Counted from the stretch's first letter, positions 21,901 to 31,403 are shown. The stretch: 64,000 bases of DNA from DATMXT01 sp963662765 (GCA_963662765.2 CAXXUP010000002.1:62001-126000); one strand, 5' to 3'. The notes: generated from the sequence alone by a model not told the origin. Numbers and translations: made by a program.

Positions 21901-23718
21901 GTGGAAGGCCTAATTGAGGCGCTGCGCGAAAAGGCGCGCGCACTGCCGGAGAGTCCGGGCATTTATCTCATGAAGGACGAATCCGGGAAAATCATTTATG
22001 TCGGCAAGGCCAAAGTGCTGAAAAACCGTGTCTCCTCCTACTTTATGGGGATAGAGCGGCATCTGACCAAAGTGCGGCGCATGGTGGAGCATGTGGCCGA
22101 CTTCGACTACATCGTCTGCGGCTCCGAAATGGAGGCGCTGGTCTTAGAGTGCAGCCAGATCAAGCACTACATGCCCCACTATAACATCCTTCTCAAAGAT
22201 GATAAAAACTACCCCTATGTCAAGGTGACGCTGGCGGAGGACTATCCGCGGGTGGTCTTCACCCGCCGCAGGGAAGAGGACGGAGCCAAGTATTTCGGGC
22301 CTTACAGCGGTAATGTGGGGGAAATCGTCGTCACCGTCCAGAAAACCTTTAAGCTGCCCTCCTGCAAACGCCGTTTTCCGCAGGATATCGGACGGGGACG
22401 GCCCTGTCTCAACTATGCCATCAAGAACTGCATGGGGGTTTGCACCGGAAAGGTGCCGAGAGAGCAGTACCTAGAGGCGGTGGAGGAGGCTGTCGACTTT
22501 CTCGACGGCCGTTACCGCGAGGTGGCGCGTGAACTCGAACGCAAGATGACGGCGGCCTCCGAAGAGCTTCGATTTGAGGAGGCGGCAAGGCTTCGAGACC
22601 GGCTTTCGGCCTTAAGGGCGCTTGGCGAACGGCAGAAGGTGATTTCGGCCCCCAGCGTCGAGCGGGATGTCATCGCCCTCGTGTCGGACGAGAGCAGAGC
22701 CAGCGTCATGGTGTTCTACATCCGGGAGGGGAAGCTGACCGGGACCGACAGTTTTATCGTTGACGCCGAGGAGTTCGAGGACGTGGCTGAGGGCATGGCC
22801 GCTTTTGTCAAGCAGCACTATTTGCTGCGGTCCGACATTCCGCGCGAACTGCTTTTTTCCGCAGAGCCTGCCGATGCGGGGTTGCTTGAAGACTACCTTT
22901 CACAGCGGGTGGGCAGGCACGTTCGCATCAAAACGCCGCAGCGGGGCGAGGGTCGCCGGGCGGTGGCGCTGGTCGAGGAGAACGCCCGCGAAGGGCTCTT
23001 GAAAGCGGCCTCGCGGGCCGAGCGGACAGAGCGGGGCGTCGTGGAACTCGGCAAGCTATGCGGGCTTGAATCCCCGCCCGACCGTATCGAGGCACTTGAC
23101 ATCTCCAACACGGCCGGCAGTGAGGTCGTGGGGGGACTTGTGGTATTCCAAAACGGAAAACCCTCCAAGGGGGACTACAAGCGCTATAAAGTCAAGACGG
23201 TCGAAGGTCAGGACGACTATGATTCCATGCGGGAGATCATTTGGCGGCGGTTTCGTCGGTATCAGGCGGGAGACGAGGGCTTTTCACAGCTGCCAGATTT
23301 ACTTTTGCTCGACGGCGGCAGAGGCCAGCTGTCGGCGGTGCTTGAAGTGCTGCGGGAACTTGAGATTATCCTTCCTGTCTTTGGCATGGTCAAGGATGAC
23401 CGGCACCGCACCCGCGGACTTGTCGGGCCGGAAGGGGAGATCACACCCTCGCCTCTGAATCCGGGGTTTGTCCTGGTCGGCCGCATTCAAGAGGAGGTCC
23501 ACCGATATGCCATCGCCTATCACCGCTCACTGCGGGGCAAAAAGACCTTCTCCTCAGCCCTCACCGGCATCAAAGGGGTCGGACAAAAGCGTGCGGAGGC
23601 GCTGCTGACCACGTTCAAGTCGCTCGAGGGCATCCGGTCGGCGTCGGAGGAGGAGCTGGCGTCGGTGCCGGGTATGACACTGGCCGCAGCCCGGGCGGTC
23701 AAGCAATATTATAGTTGA
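21901..23718 (+). CDS. uvrC: UvrABC excinuclease subunit C
   Basis: 605 residues, usual size. GIY-YIG endonuclease domain (PESPGIYLMKDESGKIIYVGKA, about 18-37), UVR motif near 200-240 (EELRFEEAARLRDRL), RNase H-like C-terminal nuclease (RIEALDISNTAGSEVVG and LLLLDGGRGQLSAV), and a tandem helix-hairpin-helix at the end (GIKGVGQKRAEALL, VPGMTLAAARAV). Makes both incisions in nucleotide excision repair. GTG start after GAGGAGGTGAC. Confidence 0.97.
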   Translation: MEGLIEALREKARALPESPGIYLMKDESGKIIYVGKAKVLKNRVSSYFMGIERHLTKVRRMVEHVADFDYIVCGSEMEALVLECSQIKHYMPHYNILLKDDKNYPYVKVTLAEDYPRVVFTRRREEDGAKYFGPYSGNVGEIVVTVQKTFKLPSCKRRFPQDIGRGRPCLNYAIKNCMGVCTGKVPREQYLEAVEEAVDFLDGRYREVARELERKMTAASEELRFEEAARLRDRLSALRALGERQKVISAPSVERDVIALVSDESRASVMVFYIREGKLTGTDSFIVDAEEFEDVAEGMAAFVKQHYLLRSDIPRELLFSAEPADAGLLEDYLSQRVGRHVRIKTPQRGEGRRAVALVEENAREGLLKAASRAERTERGVVELGKLCGLESPPDRIEALDISNTAGSEVVGGLVVFQNGKPSKGDYKRYKVKTVEGQDDYDSMREIIWRRFRRYQAGDEGFSQLPDLLLLDGGRGQLSAVLEVLRELEIILPVFGMVKDDRHRTRGLVGPEGEITPSPLNPGFVLVGRIQEEVHRYAIAYHRSLRGKKTFSSALTGIKGVGQKRAEALLTTFKSLEGIRSASEEELASVPGMTLAAARAVKQYYS

Positions 23719-23742
23719 CATAATAGACCGCTATGGTACAAT
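23715..23742 (+). promoter_or_regulatory. Promoter of the rsmD-coaD operon
   Basis: TTGACA, 16-nt spacer, TACAAT; the -35 hexamer overlaps the uvrC stop codon. Confidence 0.75.
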
Positions 23743-23812
23743 AATTCGTAAGACGGACGTTAGCCGCCCAGCGGATATTCGCCAGGTGCGGAAAAAAAGG
23801 GGGGGTGCCGAC

Positions 23813-24361
23813 ATGCGGGTCATCACAGGGACTGCCCGCGGGGTGCGGCTCGATACGCTCGAAGGCGACGCTACCAGGCCGACCGTAGAACGGGTGAAGG
23901 AAGCCATGTTCAGCGCCATCCAGTTTGAGGTGCCGGGCAGACGGGTGCTGGATTTGTTCGCCGGCAGCGGGCAGCTTGGCATTGAGGCACTGTCGAGAGG
24001 GGCCATTTGGGCCGACTTTGTCGACAGCAGCCGGGCAGCCTGCGCCGTCGTCACCGACAATTTAAAGCGCTGTGGTCTTGAGGGAAAAGCGGCGGTACAC
24101 TGCTGCGACTGGCAGTCCTATCTGTCGGTTGCGGTGACCCCCTACGACCTTGTGCTGCTCGACCCGCCCTACGGCAAGGAGCTGTGGGAGGCGGTCATGC
24201 ACATGCTTGCCGACAGAAAACTCATCGCAAAGGGTGCCATCGCCATCTGCGAGACGGGGGACAAACAGAGCTTGCCGGAGCGCATCGGACCGCTGACGGC
24301 CACCCGCACTGCGCGGTACGGAACCATACGCCTTACGACATTCAGGGAGGGACAACCATGA
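23813..24361 (+). CDS. rsmD: 16S rRNA (guanine-966-N2)-methyltransferase RsmD
   Basis: 182 residues. MRVITGTARG start, TRPTVERVKEAMFSAI, SAM-binding VLDLFAGSGQLGIEALSRGA and catalytic DPPYG are all diagnostic. ATG at 23813 gives the canonical N-terminus; the frame is open to 23786 but a GGGGGGG tract serves the inner ATG. Followed by coaD with ATGA overlap, a common pair. Confidence 0.95.
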   Translation: MRVITGTARGVRLDTLEGDATRPTVERVKEAMFSAIQFEVPGRRVLDLFAGSGQLGIEALSRGAIWADFVDSSRAACAVVTDNLKRCGLEGKAAVHCCDWQSYLSVAVTPYDLVLLDPPYGKELWEAVMHMLADRKLIAKGAIAICETGDKQSLPERIGPLTATRTARYGTIRLTTFREGQP

Positions 24362-24855
24362 AGCTTGCGATTTGCGCGGGGAGCTTCAATCCGGTTACGC
24401 TTGGGCATCTCGACATTTTCGAACGCGCAGCTGACGTGTTCGACGAGGTTGTCGCGCTGCTGGTCTACAACAGCGCAAAGCAGTTCGATGTGCCGATTGA
24501 GACCCGCCTTATGCTGCTGAAAAAAGCGACCGCTCATATCCCAAATATTAGGGCCGAGGCGCATACGGGGCTTCTCATCAACTACGCACTGGCCCACGGC
24601 GACGCTGTCATTGTCAAGGGGCTGCGAAGCGAAGCGGATTTTGGAAGCGAAATGACGATGGCCTACGCCAACCTGGCCGCGTCCGGACACCGCGTGGGTA
24701 CGATGTTTATGCCGACAAAACCCCGTCTAACCTATGTCAGTTCGACAATCGTCCGAGAATTTGCCGCCTACGGCGGCGACCTATCGGAATTTGTACCGGA
24801 GAGTGTCAGGGAAGATATCTCTAAAATTTACTATAAAGGAGAACGGCCGAAATGA
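24358..24855 (+). CDS. coaD: Phosphopantetheine adenylyltransferase
   Basis: 165 residues. Nucleotidyltransferase motif AGSFNPVTLGHLDIFERA (T/HxGH) and the C-terminal TYVSSTIVREFA (ISSTxVR type) are present, with KGLRSEADFGSEMTMAYAN. Catalyses the fourth step of coenzyme A synthesis. In an operon with rsmD; the following coiled-coil gene overlaps by four bases. Confidence 0.96.
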   Translation: MKLAICAGSFNPVTLGHLDIFERAADVFDEVVALLVYNSAKQFDVPIETRLMLLKKATAHIPNIRAEAHTGLLINYALAHGDAVIVKGLRSEADFGSEMTMAYANLAASGHRVGTMFMPTKPRLTYVSSTIVREFAAYGGDLSEFVPESVREDISKIYYKGERPK

Positions 24856-25403
24856 ACATCGAGGAGCTGTTTGAAAGATTGCTTGAACTCTTTGAGGAGT
24901 CTTGGCATATGCCGCTGTCAAACGGCAAGTGCCTCGTGGATTCGCTTGAGGCCACCGAGATCATCCGCGAGATCATGAAGGGCATGCCGTCCGAATTTGA
25001 GCAGGCCAAAAAAATTGTGGCCGACCGCAAGGAGATCATCGCGACCGCCAAGCGGGAGGCCGAGGTCATGATGAAAAATTCCGAGGAGAAGGCCCGGGTG
25101 CTGGTCTCCCGCGAAGAGGTCAACATGGAGGCAAAGCGGCAGGCCAGTCAGTTCATGATGGAGGCAAAACAGCAGGCCAACGACATTGTCAAACAGGCCA
25201 ACGAGCAGGCCAATGAGCATCTGTCGCTTGCCAATAAGCAGGCCAACGAGCTTCTGGCCGACACAAACCAGCGGGTCGCCGAGCTTCGGGCCACGACCAA
25301 CGACTATGTCGAGAGCATGCTGGCCATGGTGGGAACTCACGTTGAGCAGGCGCTCGGGAATGTCAGGCAGGCACAGCAGAATTTCAAATCGGCAAGACTG
25401 TGA
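24852..25403 (+). CDS. Coiled-coil protein of unknown function
   Basis: 183 residues without a recognised catalytic domain. The first ~45 residues hold NIEELFERLLELFEESWHMP; from about 50 to 175 an uninterrupted charged helix follows, with a remarkable A/Q/N-rich repeat (KQANEQANEHLSLANKQANEL) in its middle. This resembles stalk or DivIVA-like scaffolds and the b-subunit of ATP synthases, but no membrane segment is visible. Coupled to coaD by ATGA overlap. Soluble, probably oligomeric; role unknown. Confidence 0.8.
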   Translation: MNIEELFERLLELFEESWHMPLSNGKCLVDSLEATEIIREIMKGMPSEFEQAKKIVADRKEIIATAKREAEVMMKNSEEKARVLVSREEVNMEAKRQASQFMMEAKQQANDIVKQANEQANEHLSLANKQANELLADTNQRVAELRATTNDYVESMLAMVGTHVEQALGNVRQAQQNFKSARL

Positions 25404-25560
25404 TCCGAGCCCGTTTTTTGTGCGGACAGAGAAAAACAGGCCGCAAATGTACGGTTTTCCGACTTAATTTTCATCAATTCGAAACGAGAACGTAAATTTT
25501 TCACTCTCCTAATTGTGCAATTTTAACAAAAATAGAACGTTTAATAGAATAAAATAAATG

Positions 25561-25595
25561 AAGCCCCGCCACAAGCGGGGCTTTTCCTTTTTTTT
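25561..25595 (+). terminator. Terminator upstream of the dcw cluster
   Basis: AAGCCCCGC, 5-nt loop, GCGGGGCTT followed by a long T tract. Separates the coaD operon from mraZ. Confidence 0.9.
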
Positions 25596-25609
25596 ACGAG
25601 GATTTGCAC

Positions 25610-25637
25610 TTGCAAATCGGATTATTTGTGGTATCAT
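25610..25637 (+). promoter_or_regulatory. Promoter of the dcw cluster
   Basis: TTGCAA, 16-nt spacer, TATCAT just upstream of the MraZ boxes. Confidence 0.65.
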
Positions 25638-25646
25638 ACTATGTAA

Positions 25647-25681
25647 GTGGTGAAAAGTGGGATCAAGTACCACAAAGTGGG
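25647..25681 (+). promoter_or_regulatory. MraZ-binding repeat array
   Basis: GTGG(T/G) boxes begin at 25647, 25657 and 25677, with a degenerate GTACC at 25667: four boxes at exact 10-bp spacing, all on one helix face. MraZ is known to bind such GTGGG-type repeats ahead of its own gene to control the dcw cluster. Confidence 0.85.
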
Positions 25682-25695
25682 GGAGGTGAAGGCGC

Positions 25696-26115
25696 ATGCT
25701 GATCGGCCGATCCCGGCACGCAATGGACAACAAAGGCCGGGTGATCATACCGCAGCGGTTCCGGGAGGATCTCGGGGCCAGTTTTGTCATTACGCGGGGC
25801 CTTGACAGCTGCCTCTTCCTCTATTCCATGGAGGAGTGGGACAAGCTCTCCTCCCGTATCCGGTCGGCACCGATGGGGGAGGCCCGCACCATGCAGCGGT
25901 TCTTCTTCGCAAATGCGGAGGAGGCGGAGCCTGACGCACAGGGCCGCATCATCGTTCCCCCCGATCTGCGCCGACTCGCAGGACTCACCAAGGATGTCGT
26001 CATTGTGGGTGTCGAAAGCAGGGTCGAGCTTTGGGACGCCGCCCGCTGGGACAACTTTGAGGGCACAATGGGCGATGAAGACGTGCTGGCGGTCATGGAG
26101 AAATCCGGTGTTTAG
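25696..26115 (+). CDS. mraZ: Transcriptional regulator MraZ
   Basis: 139 residues with two SpoVT/AbrB-like beta domains, each with the D-x-K-G-R or D-x-x-G-R signature (MDNKGRVIIPQRFRE near 10, PDAQGRIIVPPDLRR near 80). First gene of the dcw cluster and its regulator; the repeats at 25647-25681 are its expected target. ATG after GGGAGGTGA. Confidence 0.96.
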   Translation: MLIGRSRHAMDNKGRVIIPQRFREDLGASFVITRGLDSCLFLYSMEEWDKLSSRIRSAPMGEARTMQRFFFANAEEAEPDAQGRIIVPPDLRRLAGLTKDVVIVGVESRVELWDAARWDNFEGTMGDEDVLAVMEKSGV

Positions 26116-27037
26116 CCACTATCCGGTCATGGCCGAGGAGGCCATCTGGGAGCTTGACATCAAGCCCCGGGGCATCTACGTCGACGGCACGATGGGCGGC
26201 GGCGGCCACAGTGAGCGCATTGCGGCAAAGCTTGCGCCGGACGGACGGCTCATCGGAATCGACAAGGACGCCTACGCCCACGAGCGGGCCAGAGCCCGGC
26301 TTGCGGATTTTGCCAATGTGACCTATGTCAGGGCAGACTTCAGAGACCTTGCCTCCATCCTAGACAAGCTTTCCATTCCGAAAATTGACGGACTGCTGCT
26401 CGACCTTGGGGTGTCGTCGTTCCAACTCGACGACCCGGATCGCGGCTTTTCCTATATGCAGGATGCCCCGCTCGACATGCGCATGAACCAGGACGACCCC
26501 CTGACGGCGGCACAGGTTGTGGCCCAGTACTCTGAAGAGCGGCTGGCGGAAATTCTTTTCAAATACGGCGAAGAGCGCCACGCGCGGCGGATTGCCGCAG
26601 CGATTGTCAGAAACAGGGCAAGACAGCCGATTGCGACGACGGGGCAACTTGCCGATATTGTCAGAGCGGCAATGCCTCCCGCCTCCCGCAGGGAAGCGCA
26701 GCACCCGGCAAAACGCACATTTCAGAGTATCCGCATCGAGGTCAACGGAGAGCTCGAGGCCATCGGGCAAACACTTCGTGCGGCTTCGCAGAGAATGAAC
26801 CACGGCGGACGAATCGTGGCCATCACATTCCACTCACTGGAGGACCGTATTGTCAAAGAGACCTTCGCCCTTATGGCAAAGGGATGCATATGCCCACCGT
26901 CCTTACCCGTGTGTGTCTGCGGACACAAGCCGGAAGTGCGGCTGGTAACAAAGAAGCCCATCCTGCCGTCGGAGCAGGAACTTGCTGAAAATCCCCGCAG
27001 CCGCAGCGCAAAGCTGCGGGCGGCCGAAAAACTATAA
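26108..27037 (+). CDS. rsmH: 16S rRNA (cytosine-1402-N4)-methyltransferase RsmH
   Basis: 309 residues. FSHYPVMAEEAIWEL start, SAM site YVDGTMGGGGHSERIAAKL, LLLDLGVSSFQLDDPDRGFS, and C-terminal TFHSLEDRIVKETF are typical. GTG at 26108 overlaps the end of mraZ (8 bp), with GGAG upstream. Standard second gene of the dcw cluster. Confidence 0.96.
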   Translation: MFSHYPVMAEEAIWELDIKPRGIYVDGTMGGGGHSERIAAKLAPDGRLIGIDKDAYAHERARARLADFANVTYVRADFRDLASILDKLSIPKIDGLLLDLGVSSFQLDDPDRGFSYMQDAPLDMRMNQDDPLTAAQVVAQYSEERLAEILFKYGEERHARRIAAAIVRNRARQPIATTGQLADIVRAAMPPASRREAQHPAKRTFQSIRIEVNGELEAIGQTLRAASQRMNHGGRIVAITFHSLEDRIVKETFALMAKGCICPPSLPVCVCGHKPEVRLVTKKPILPSEQELAENPRSRSAKLRAAEKL

Positions 27038-27072
27038 ACGTCGATCAAGCATCAGGGAATGGGGGGCATACT

Positions 27073-27597
27073 TTGGACAGACAGGACGATCAGGACAGAC
27101 TGTACGGCATAACGGCCGGCAAGGTCAGTGTTGCATACGATATGTCGGTGTTCGATACGAGGAGCAAGGGCAAGGGCCTTGGCAACGTGACATCCATCGT
27201 CAATAAAAGACGCAGGCAGGAGGCGCGGCGGACACTGTTTCGCGACGCGCTGATCTGCCTGTTTGTCGTCCTCATGCTAGCCGGAATCGTGCTCAGTTCC
27301 ACCCAGCTAAACGAGATGACGGCGCAGGCCGCCTCGCTCAAAGCCCACCATGAAGAGCTCTTAAGCGAGCAAAAGAAGCTGCAGGCCGTGCTCGATATGC
27401 GCACCAACCTAAAGGAGGTTGAGTCCATCGCAACGGATGAGCTCTATATGCAAAAACTCGAACAGGATCAGATCGTGTATGTGCACCTCACGGGGAGCGA
27501 TCACGGTGAGGTAGTAGAGGATGACCGCAGCGTGGCGGTGCGGACAATCGATTTGCTCAAGAGCGCGGCCTTAAAGCTTGGTGAATATGTGAATTAG
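27073..27597 (+). CDS. ftsL: FtsL-like division protein
   Basis: 174 residues: ~55 cytoplasmic residues, one membrane helix (DALICLFVVLMLAGIVLSS), then a coiled-coil of about 45 residues (MTAQAASLKAHHEELLSEQKK) and a short extracytoplasmic tail. This bitopic layout between rsmH and spoVD is that of FtsL, which with DivIB and DivIC activates septal wall synthesis. Sequence similarity is weak, as is normal for FtsL; the assignment leans on position. TTG start after a GGGGGG tract. Confidence 0.82.
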   Translation: MDRQDDQDRLYGITAGKVSVAYDMSVFDTRSKGKGLGNVTSIVNKRRRQEARRTLFRDALICLFVVLMLAGIVLSSTQLNEMTAQAASLKAHHEELLSEQKKLQAVLDMRTNLKEVESIATDELYMQKLEQDQIVYVHLTGSDHGEVVEDDRSVAVRTIDLLKSAALKLGEYVN

Positions 27598-27633
27598 CCC
27601 GCAAATATAATACTTTGAGTGGGGGTGATTTAC

Positions 27634-29886
27634 ATGACTGACAACGGGCCGGTTTCGAAGAAGATGAAGAACCGGATGGTGTTTGTGCTCGGGGCCCTTA
27701 TGTTCGTGTGCTTTCTCCCCATCGTCATTCAGCTCTTCAATCTGCAGATACTGAAACATGAGGAATATCAGGCCAAGGCTATCGACCAACAGGTACGGGA
27801 CACCGTCATCTCTCCCAAGCGGGGGACCATATACGACAGGAATCTGAAGGCGCTGGCGGTCTCGGCTTCAACCGAGACCGTCTATATCGCTCCAAAGTCA
27901 ATTTCTAAAGACGATACCGAGACCATGGCGCTGGTGGCCAGCGAGCTCTCGAGGATTCTCGGAGTCTCGCAGGAGACGCTGCTCAAAAAAATGCAGGCCA
28001 ACAACTACTATGAGGTGGTGAAAAGGCAGGTAGAGCAAGAGCAGGCAGATGAGGTGCGCAAATTCATCACCGACAACAAACTCTCCTGCGTGGCCCTGGC
28101 CGAGGATTCCAAACGGTACTACCCCTACGGCAGTTTCGCAGCCCATGTCATCGGGTTCACCGACATCGACGGCACCGGCATCGAAGGGGTGGAAGCCTAT
28201 TACAACGACATCCTGATGGGGATGCCGGGGCGCATCATCACCCTCAAAAACGCGCAGGGCACCGATATGCCGTTCAAATACGAGAAGTATATCGACGCCC
28301 GCAATGGCTATAATCTCGTTTTGACTATCGACGAAGGAGTCCAGCACTTTGTCGAAAAGCACCTCGAAAACGCTGTCAATGAGTATAAGGTCGGCAACCG
28401 GGCGACCGCCATTGTCATGAACGTCAACACAGGCGAAATACTCGCCATGGCAACCTATCCGGCTTACGACCTCAATAATCCAAGGGCGATCACCGACGAG
28501 GCACTGCTCTTGGAGCTTGACGGACTGACAGGTGATGACTTCACAAAGCGGCAAATGGAGATCTGGCAGGCCACCTGGCGCAACAAGGCCATTGCAGATA
28601 CCTACGAGCCAGGCTCTGTCTTCAAAATCATGACATTGTCCATGGCGCTGGAGGAAAACAAAACCTCGCTTTCCGACACCTTCTATTGCCCGGGATATAA
28701 AGTGGTGGCTGGAACCCGCATCTCCTGCTGGAAATATGGAGGGCACGGCAGTGAGACGCTGCAGGAGGCCATTTGCAACTCCTGCAACCCGGTCTTCATG
28801 GAGCTCGGTGCTAGGGTCGGCGGCGGAACATTCTACGATTACGTCAAAGCCTTCGGATTTATGGAAAAGACCGGCATCGACCTCTACGGCGAGGCCGCCG
28901 GCATCTTTCATTCGCGCAGTGTCATTGAAAACGGCGCGGTCGAGCTTGCGGTCTCCTCTTTCGGCCAGACGTTCAAGGTCACGCCGCTACAGCTCATCAC
29001 GGCCATATCGTCCGTTGTCAATGGAGGAAAGCTGCTGGAGCCCCGCATCGCATCCAAAGTTATCGACGACGACGGCAATGTCATCAAGACTTTCGAGACA
29101 GTGGTCAAGCGGCAGGTCATTTCAGAAGAAGTTTCGGCCACCATGCGTATGCTGGTTGAAAATGTCGTAGCCAACGGCACCGGCCGCAACGCGGCGGTCA
29201 AGGGCTATCGCATCGGCGGCAAGACCGGCACCTCCGAGAAAATCGACGAGAAAAACGAAGAGGGCGTGGCCGATAAGCGCGTATCCTCATTTTGTGGATT
29301 TGCACCGGCTGACGATCCTCAGATCGCGATTTTGCTCATGATGGATGAACCGGGCGTCCCAGTGGTGTCGGGCGGTGTTATCGCGGCACCGACTGTCGCC
29401 AAAATGTTTGCCGACATTCTGCCGTATCTCGGCATCATGCCGCAGTACACCGAGGAGGAGCTTGCCTCCCTTGAAAAGACGGTACCCGACGTCACGGGAC
29501 TTACCACCGATGCAGCTCGCAGGGCCGTAAAGGATGCCGGCTTTACAGCAATAGTCATGGAGGGCGGCGGCGAGACCGTGCTGGTACAGATGCCGCGGGC
29601 CGGCTCAAAGCTGGTGGCGGGCGGGAAAGTGCTGCTTTACACCGAAAGCGATTCTTACACCATTGCCGAAGTGCCCAGTGTCACGGGGCTCACACCGGCT
29701 GCAGCAGAGAGTATTTTGACCGGCGCGGGTTTCAACATTCGCACGTCGGGCAAAGATATACAGGAAAGCGGGGTCATGGCGGCTTCCCAGTCGCCGGCGG
29801 CAGGGTCATTTGCGGAGCTTGGCTCGGTCGTCGAAGTGGAATTTATCCACAACGACGAGGCAGATTGGCACGCGTCGGGCGCATAG
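27634..29886 (+). CDS. spoVD: Class B penicillin-binding protein with PASTA domains (SpoVD/PBP2 type)
   Basis: 750 residues. One N-terminal membrane helix, a PBP dimer domain (from about 50, PKRGTIYDRN), and a transpeptidase domain with SVFK (about 328), SCN in CNSCNPVF, and KTG in IGGKTGTSEK (about 530). Two PASTA domains close the protein (from VPDVTGLTTDAARRAV, about 618, and VPSVTGLTPAAAESIL). It crosslinks septal or cortex peptidoglycan with FtsW/SpoVE. ATG at 27634 after GGGGGTGAT. Whether it serves vegetative division or sporulation cannot be told; it is the only such gene in the cluster. Confidence 0.93.
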   Translation: MTDNGPVSKKMKNRMVFVLGALMFVCFLPIVIQLFNLQILKHEEYQAKAIDQQVRDTVISPKRGTIYDRNLKALAVSASTETVYIAPKSISKDDTETMALVASELSRILGVSQETLLKKMQANNYYEVVKRQVEQEQADEVRKFITDNKLSCVALAEDSKRYYPYGSFAAHVIGFTDIDGTGIEGVEAYYNDILMGMPGRIITLKNAQGTDMPFKYEKYIDARNGYNLVLTIDEGVQHFVEKHLENAVNEYKVGNRATAIVMNVNTGEILAMATYPAYDLNNPRAITDEALLLELDGLTGDDFTKRQMEIWQATWRNKAIADTYEPGSVFKIMTLSMALEENKTSLSDTFYCPGYKVVAGTRISCWKYGGHGSETLQEAICNSCNPVFMELGARVGGGTFYDYVKAFGFMEKTGIDLYGEAAGIFHSRSVIENGAVELAVSSFGQTFKVTPLQLITAISSVVNGGKLLEPRIASKVIDDDGNVIKTFETVVKRQVISEEVSATMRMLVENVVANGTGRNAAVKGYRIGGKTGTSEKIDEKNEEGVADKRVSSFCGFAPADDPQIAILLMMDEPGVPVVSGGVIAAPTVAKMFADILPYLGIMPQYTEEELASLEKTVPDVTGLTTDAARRAVKDAGFTAIVMEGGGETVLVQMPRAGSKLVAGGKVLLYTESDSYTIAEVPSVTGLTPAAAESILTGAGFNIRTSGKDIQESGVMAASQSPAAGSFAELGSVVEVEFIHNDEADWHASGA

Positions 29887-29957
29887 TGCAAATTTTGGCC
29901 GCCAAAAAACCCCGAAAAGGACATGACGACAGTCGAGCATCCGACAGGAGGCAGCTT

Positions 29958-31403
29958 ATGAAGCTCAAGGATTTACTTGAAGGCGTTTCGGTGGAAAAGA
30001 CATCCGTCGATATGACATGCGAAATCATCGGGGTGACGGCCGACAGCAGAGCCGTAAAACCAGGCATGCTCTTTATCGCAATCCGCGGCACAAAGTCCGA
30101 CGGCCACGCCTATATCCCGCAGGCCGAGAAGGCGGGCGCCGCATGCATCATTGCGGAGGAGGACTACGAAGGGGAGTCCGTCGTCGTTCCCGATACCCGT
30201 GCAGCCTACTCCCTCATTGCGGCCAACTGGTTTGGCCGCCCCGCGGATAAACTTGTCATGATGGGAGTCACCGGCACCAACGGAAAGACCTCGTCGGCCT
30301 TCCTGTTCAAGCATATCATCGATACCACGGGCGGCAAGTGCGGGCTTGTCGGCACCATTGAAATCGACACCGGCGTCCGCACGGTGGAGGCAGACGTCAC
30401 CACTCCGGACGCCATGCTGCTGCAGGGCTACTTTGCCGAAATGGTGGCGTGCGGCTGTACCCACTGCGCAATGGAGGTCTCATCCCACGCCTTAGATCAG
30501 CACCGGGTTGAGGGGATTCGGTATGCATGCGGGCTCTTCACCAACCTAACCCAGGATCACCTCGATTATCACGGCGACATGGCGACATATCTCGCCGCCA
30601 AGGCGAAGCTCTTTGATGTCTGCGATGCCGGTGTATTTAACTACGACGACCCCTCGACGGCAAAACTGCTGCTGCGCTCCAAAGCCCCCATAAACATGAC
30701 TTACTCCATTACGGCCGATGAGGCCGACATGACGGCTAAAAACGTCGTTTTGAAGCCCGACGGCGTGGAGTATCAAGCCGTCATCAAAGGGCAGATCGCA
30801 CGGGTAAACGCCGCTCTGCCGGGGGAATTCAATGTCTACAACACGCTGGGCGTGCTGACGGCCTGTGTCGCAATGGGCATGCCGCTGATAAAAGCGGCCG
30901 ATGCCCTGCGCAGCGCAAAGGGCATCAAGGGGCGCATTGAGGTCGTACCGACGAACACCCCCTACACCGTCTATATCGACTACTCCCACACGCCGGACTC
31001 CCTTGTCAACATCGGACGTGCACTTCGCGGCATCGCAAAGGGGCGCATCATCACGGTCTTTGGCTGCGGCGGCGACCGCGACCGCGGCAAGCGGCCCCTC
31101 ATGGCAAAAGCGGCCGAGGCTTTCTCCGACTACTTTATCCTGACCAGCGACAACCCCCGCACCGAAGACCCGCAGCGCATCATCGACGACGCTTACGCCG
31201 GGGTCAAGGGGACCACGGTGCCCCATGAGGTGATGATCGACCGCAGGCAGGCCATCGCCCATGCGCTGGCGCAGGCAGGGTCTGGCGACACGGTGCTGAT
31301 TGCGGGCAAGGGGCATGAGACCTATCAGATTCTGGCGACCGGCAAAATTCATTTCGACGAGCGTGAGGTCGTCCATGAGCTGTTAGGTGAAATAGAAAAA
31401 TGA
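29958..31403 (+). CDS. murE: UDP-MurNAc-tripeptide synthetase MurE, meso-DAP type
   Basis: 481 residues. Mur ligase motifs: GVTADSRAVKPGMLFIAIRG, ATP site GVTGTNGKTSSAFLFK, EVSSHALDQHRVEG, YSHTPDSL. The third-domain motif DNPRTEDP has the Arg that selects meso-diaminopimelate, so the wall is predicted to be DAP type. ATG after CAGGAGGCAG, 71 bp past spoVD. murF, often next, is absent and mraY follows directly. Confidence 0.96.
   Translation: MKLKDLLEGVSVEKTSVDMTCEIIGVTADSRAVKPGMLFIAIRGTKSDGHAYIPQAEKAGAACIIAEEDYEGESVVVPDTRAAYSLIAANWFGRPADKLVMMGVTGTNGKTSSAFLFKHIIDTTGGKCGLVGTIEIDTGVRTVEADVTTPDAMLLQGYFAEMVACGCTHCAMEVSSHALDQHRVEGIRYACGLFTNLTQDHLDYHGDMATYLAAKAKLFDVCDAGVFNYDDPSTAKLLLRSKAPINMTYSITADEADMTAKNVVLKPDGVEYQAVIKGQIARVNAALPGEFNVYNTLGVLTACVAMGMPLIKAADALRSAKGIKGRIEVVPTNTPYTVYIDYSHTPDSLVNIGRALRGIAKGRIITVFGCGGDRDRGKRPLMAKAAEAFSDYFILTSDNPRTEDPQRIIDDAYAGVKGTTVPHEVMIDRRQAIAHALAQAGSGDTVLIAGKGHETYQILATGKIHFDEREVVHELLGEIEK

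Noticed and set aside
25200..25270. CRISPR or DNA tandem repeat in the coiled-coil gene
   Set aside because: The repetition (CAGGCCAACGAG-like) is short, imperfect and in phase with the codons of a QAN-rich helix; no spacers.
30546..31376. 276-codon antisense frame in murE
   Set aside because: Shadow of murE, no ribosome binding site or domain.
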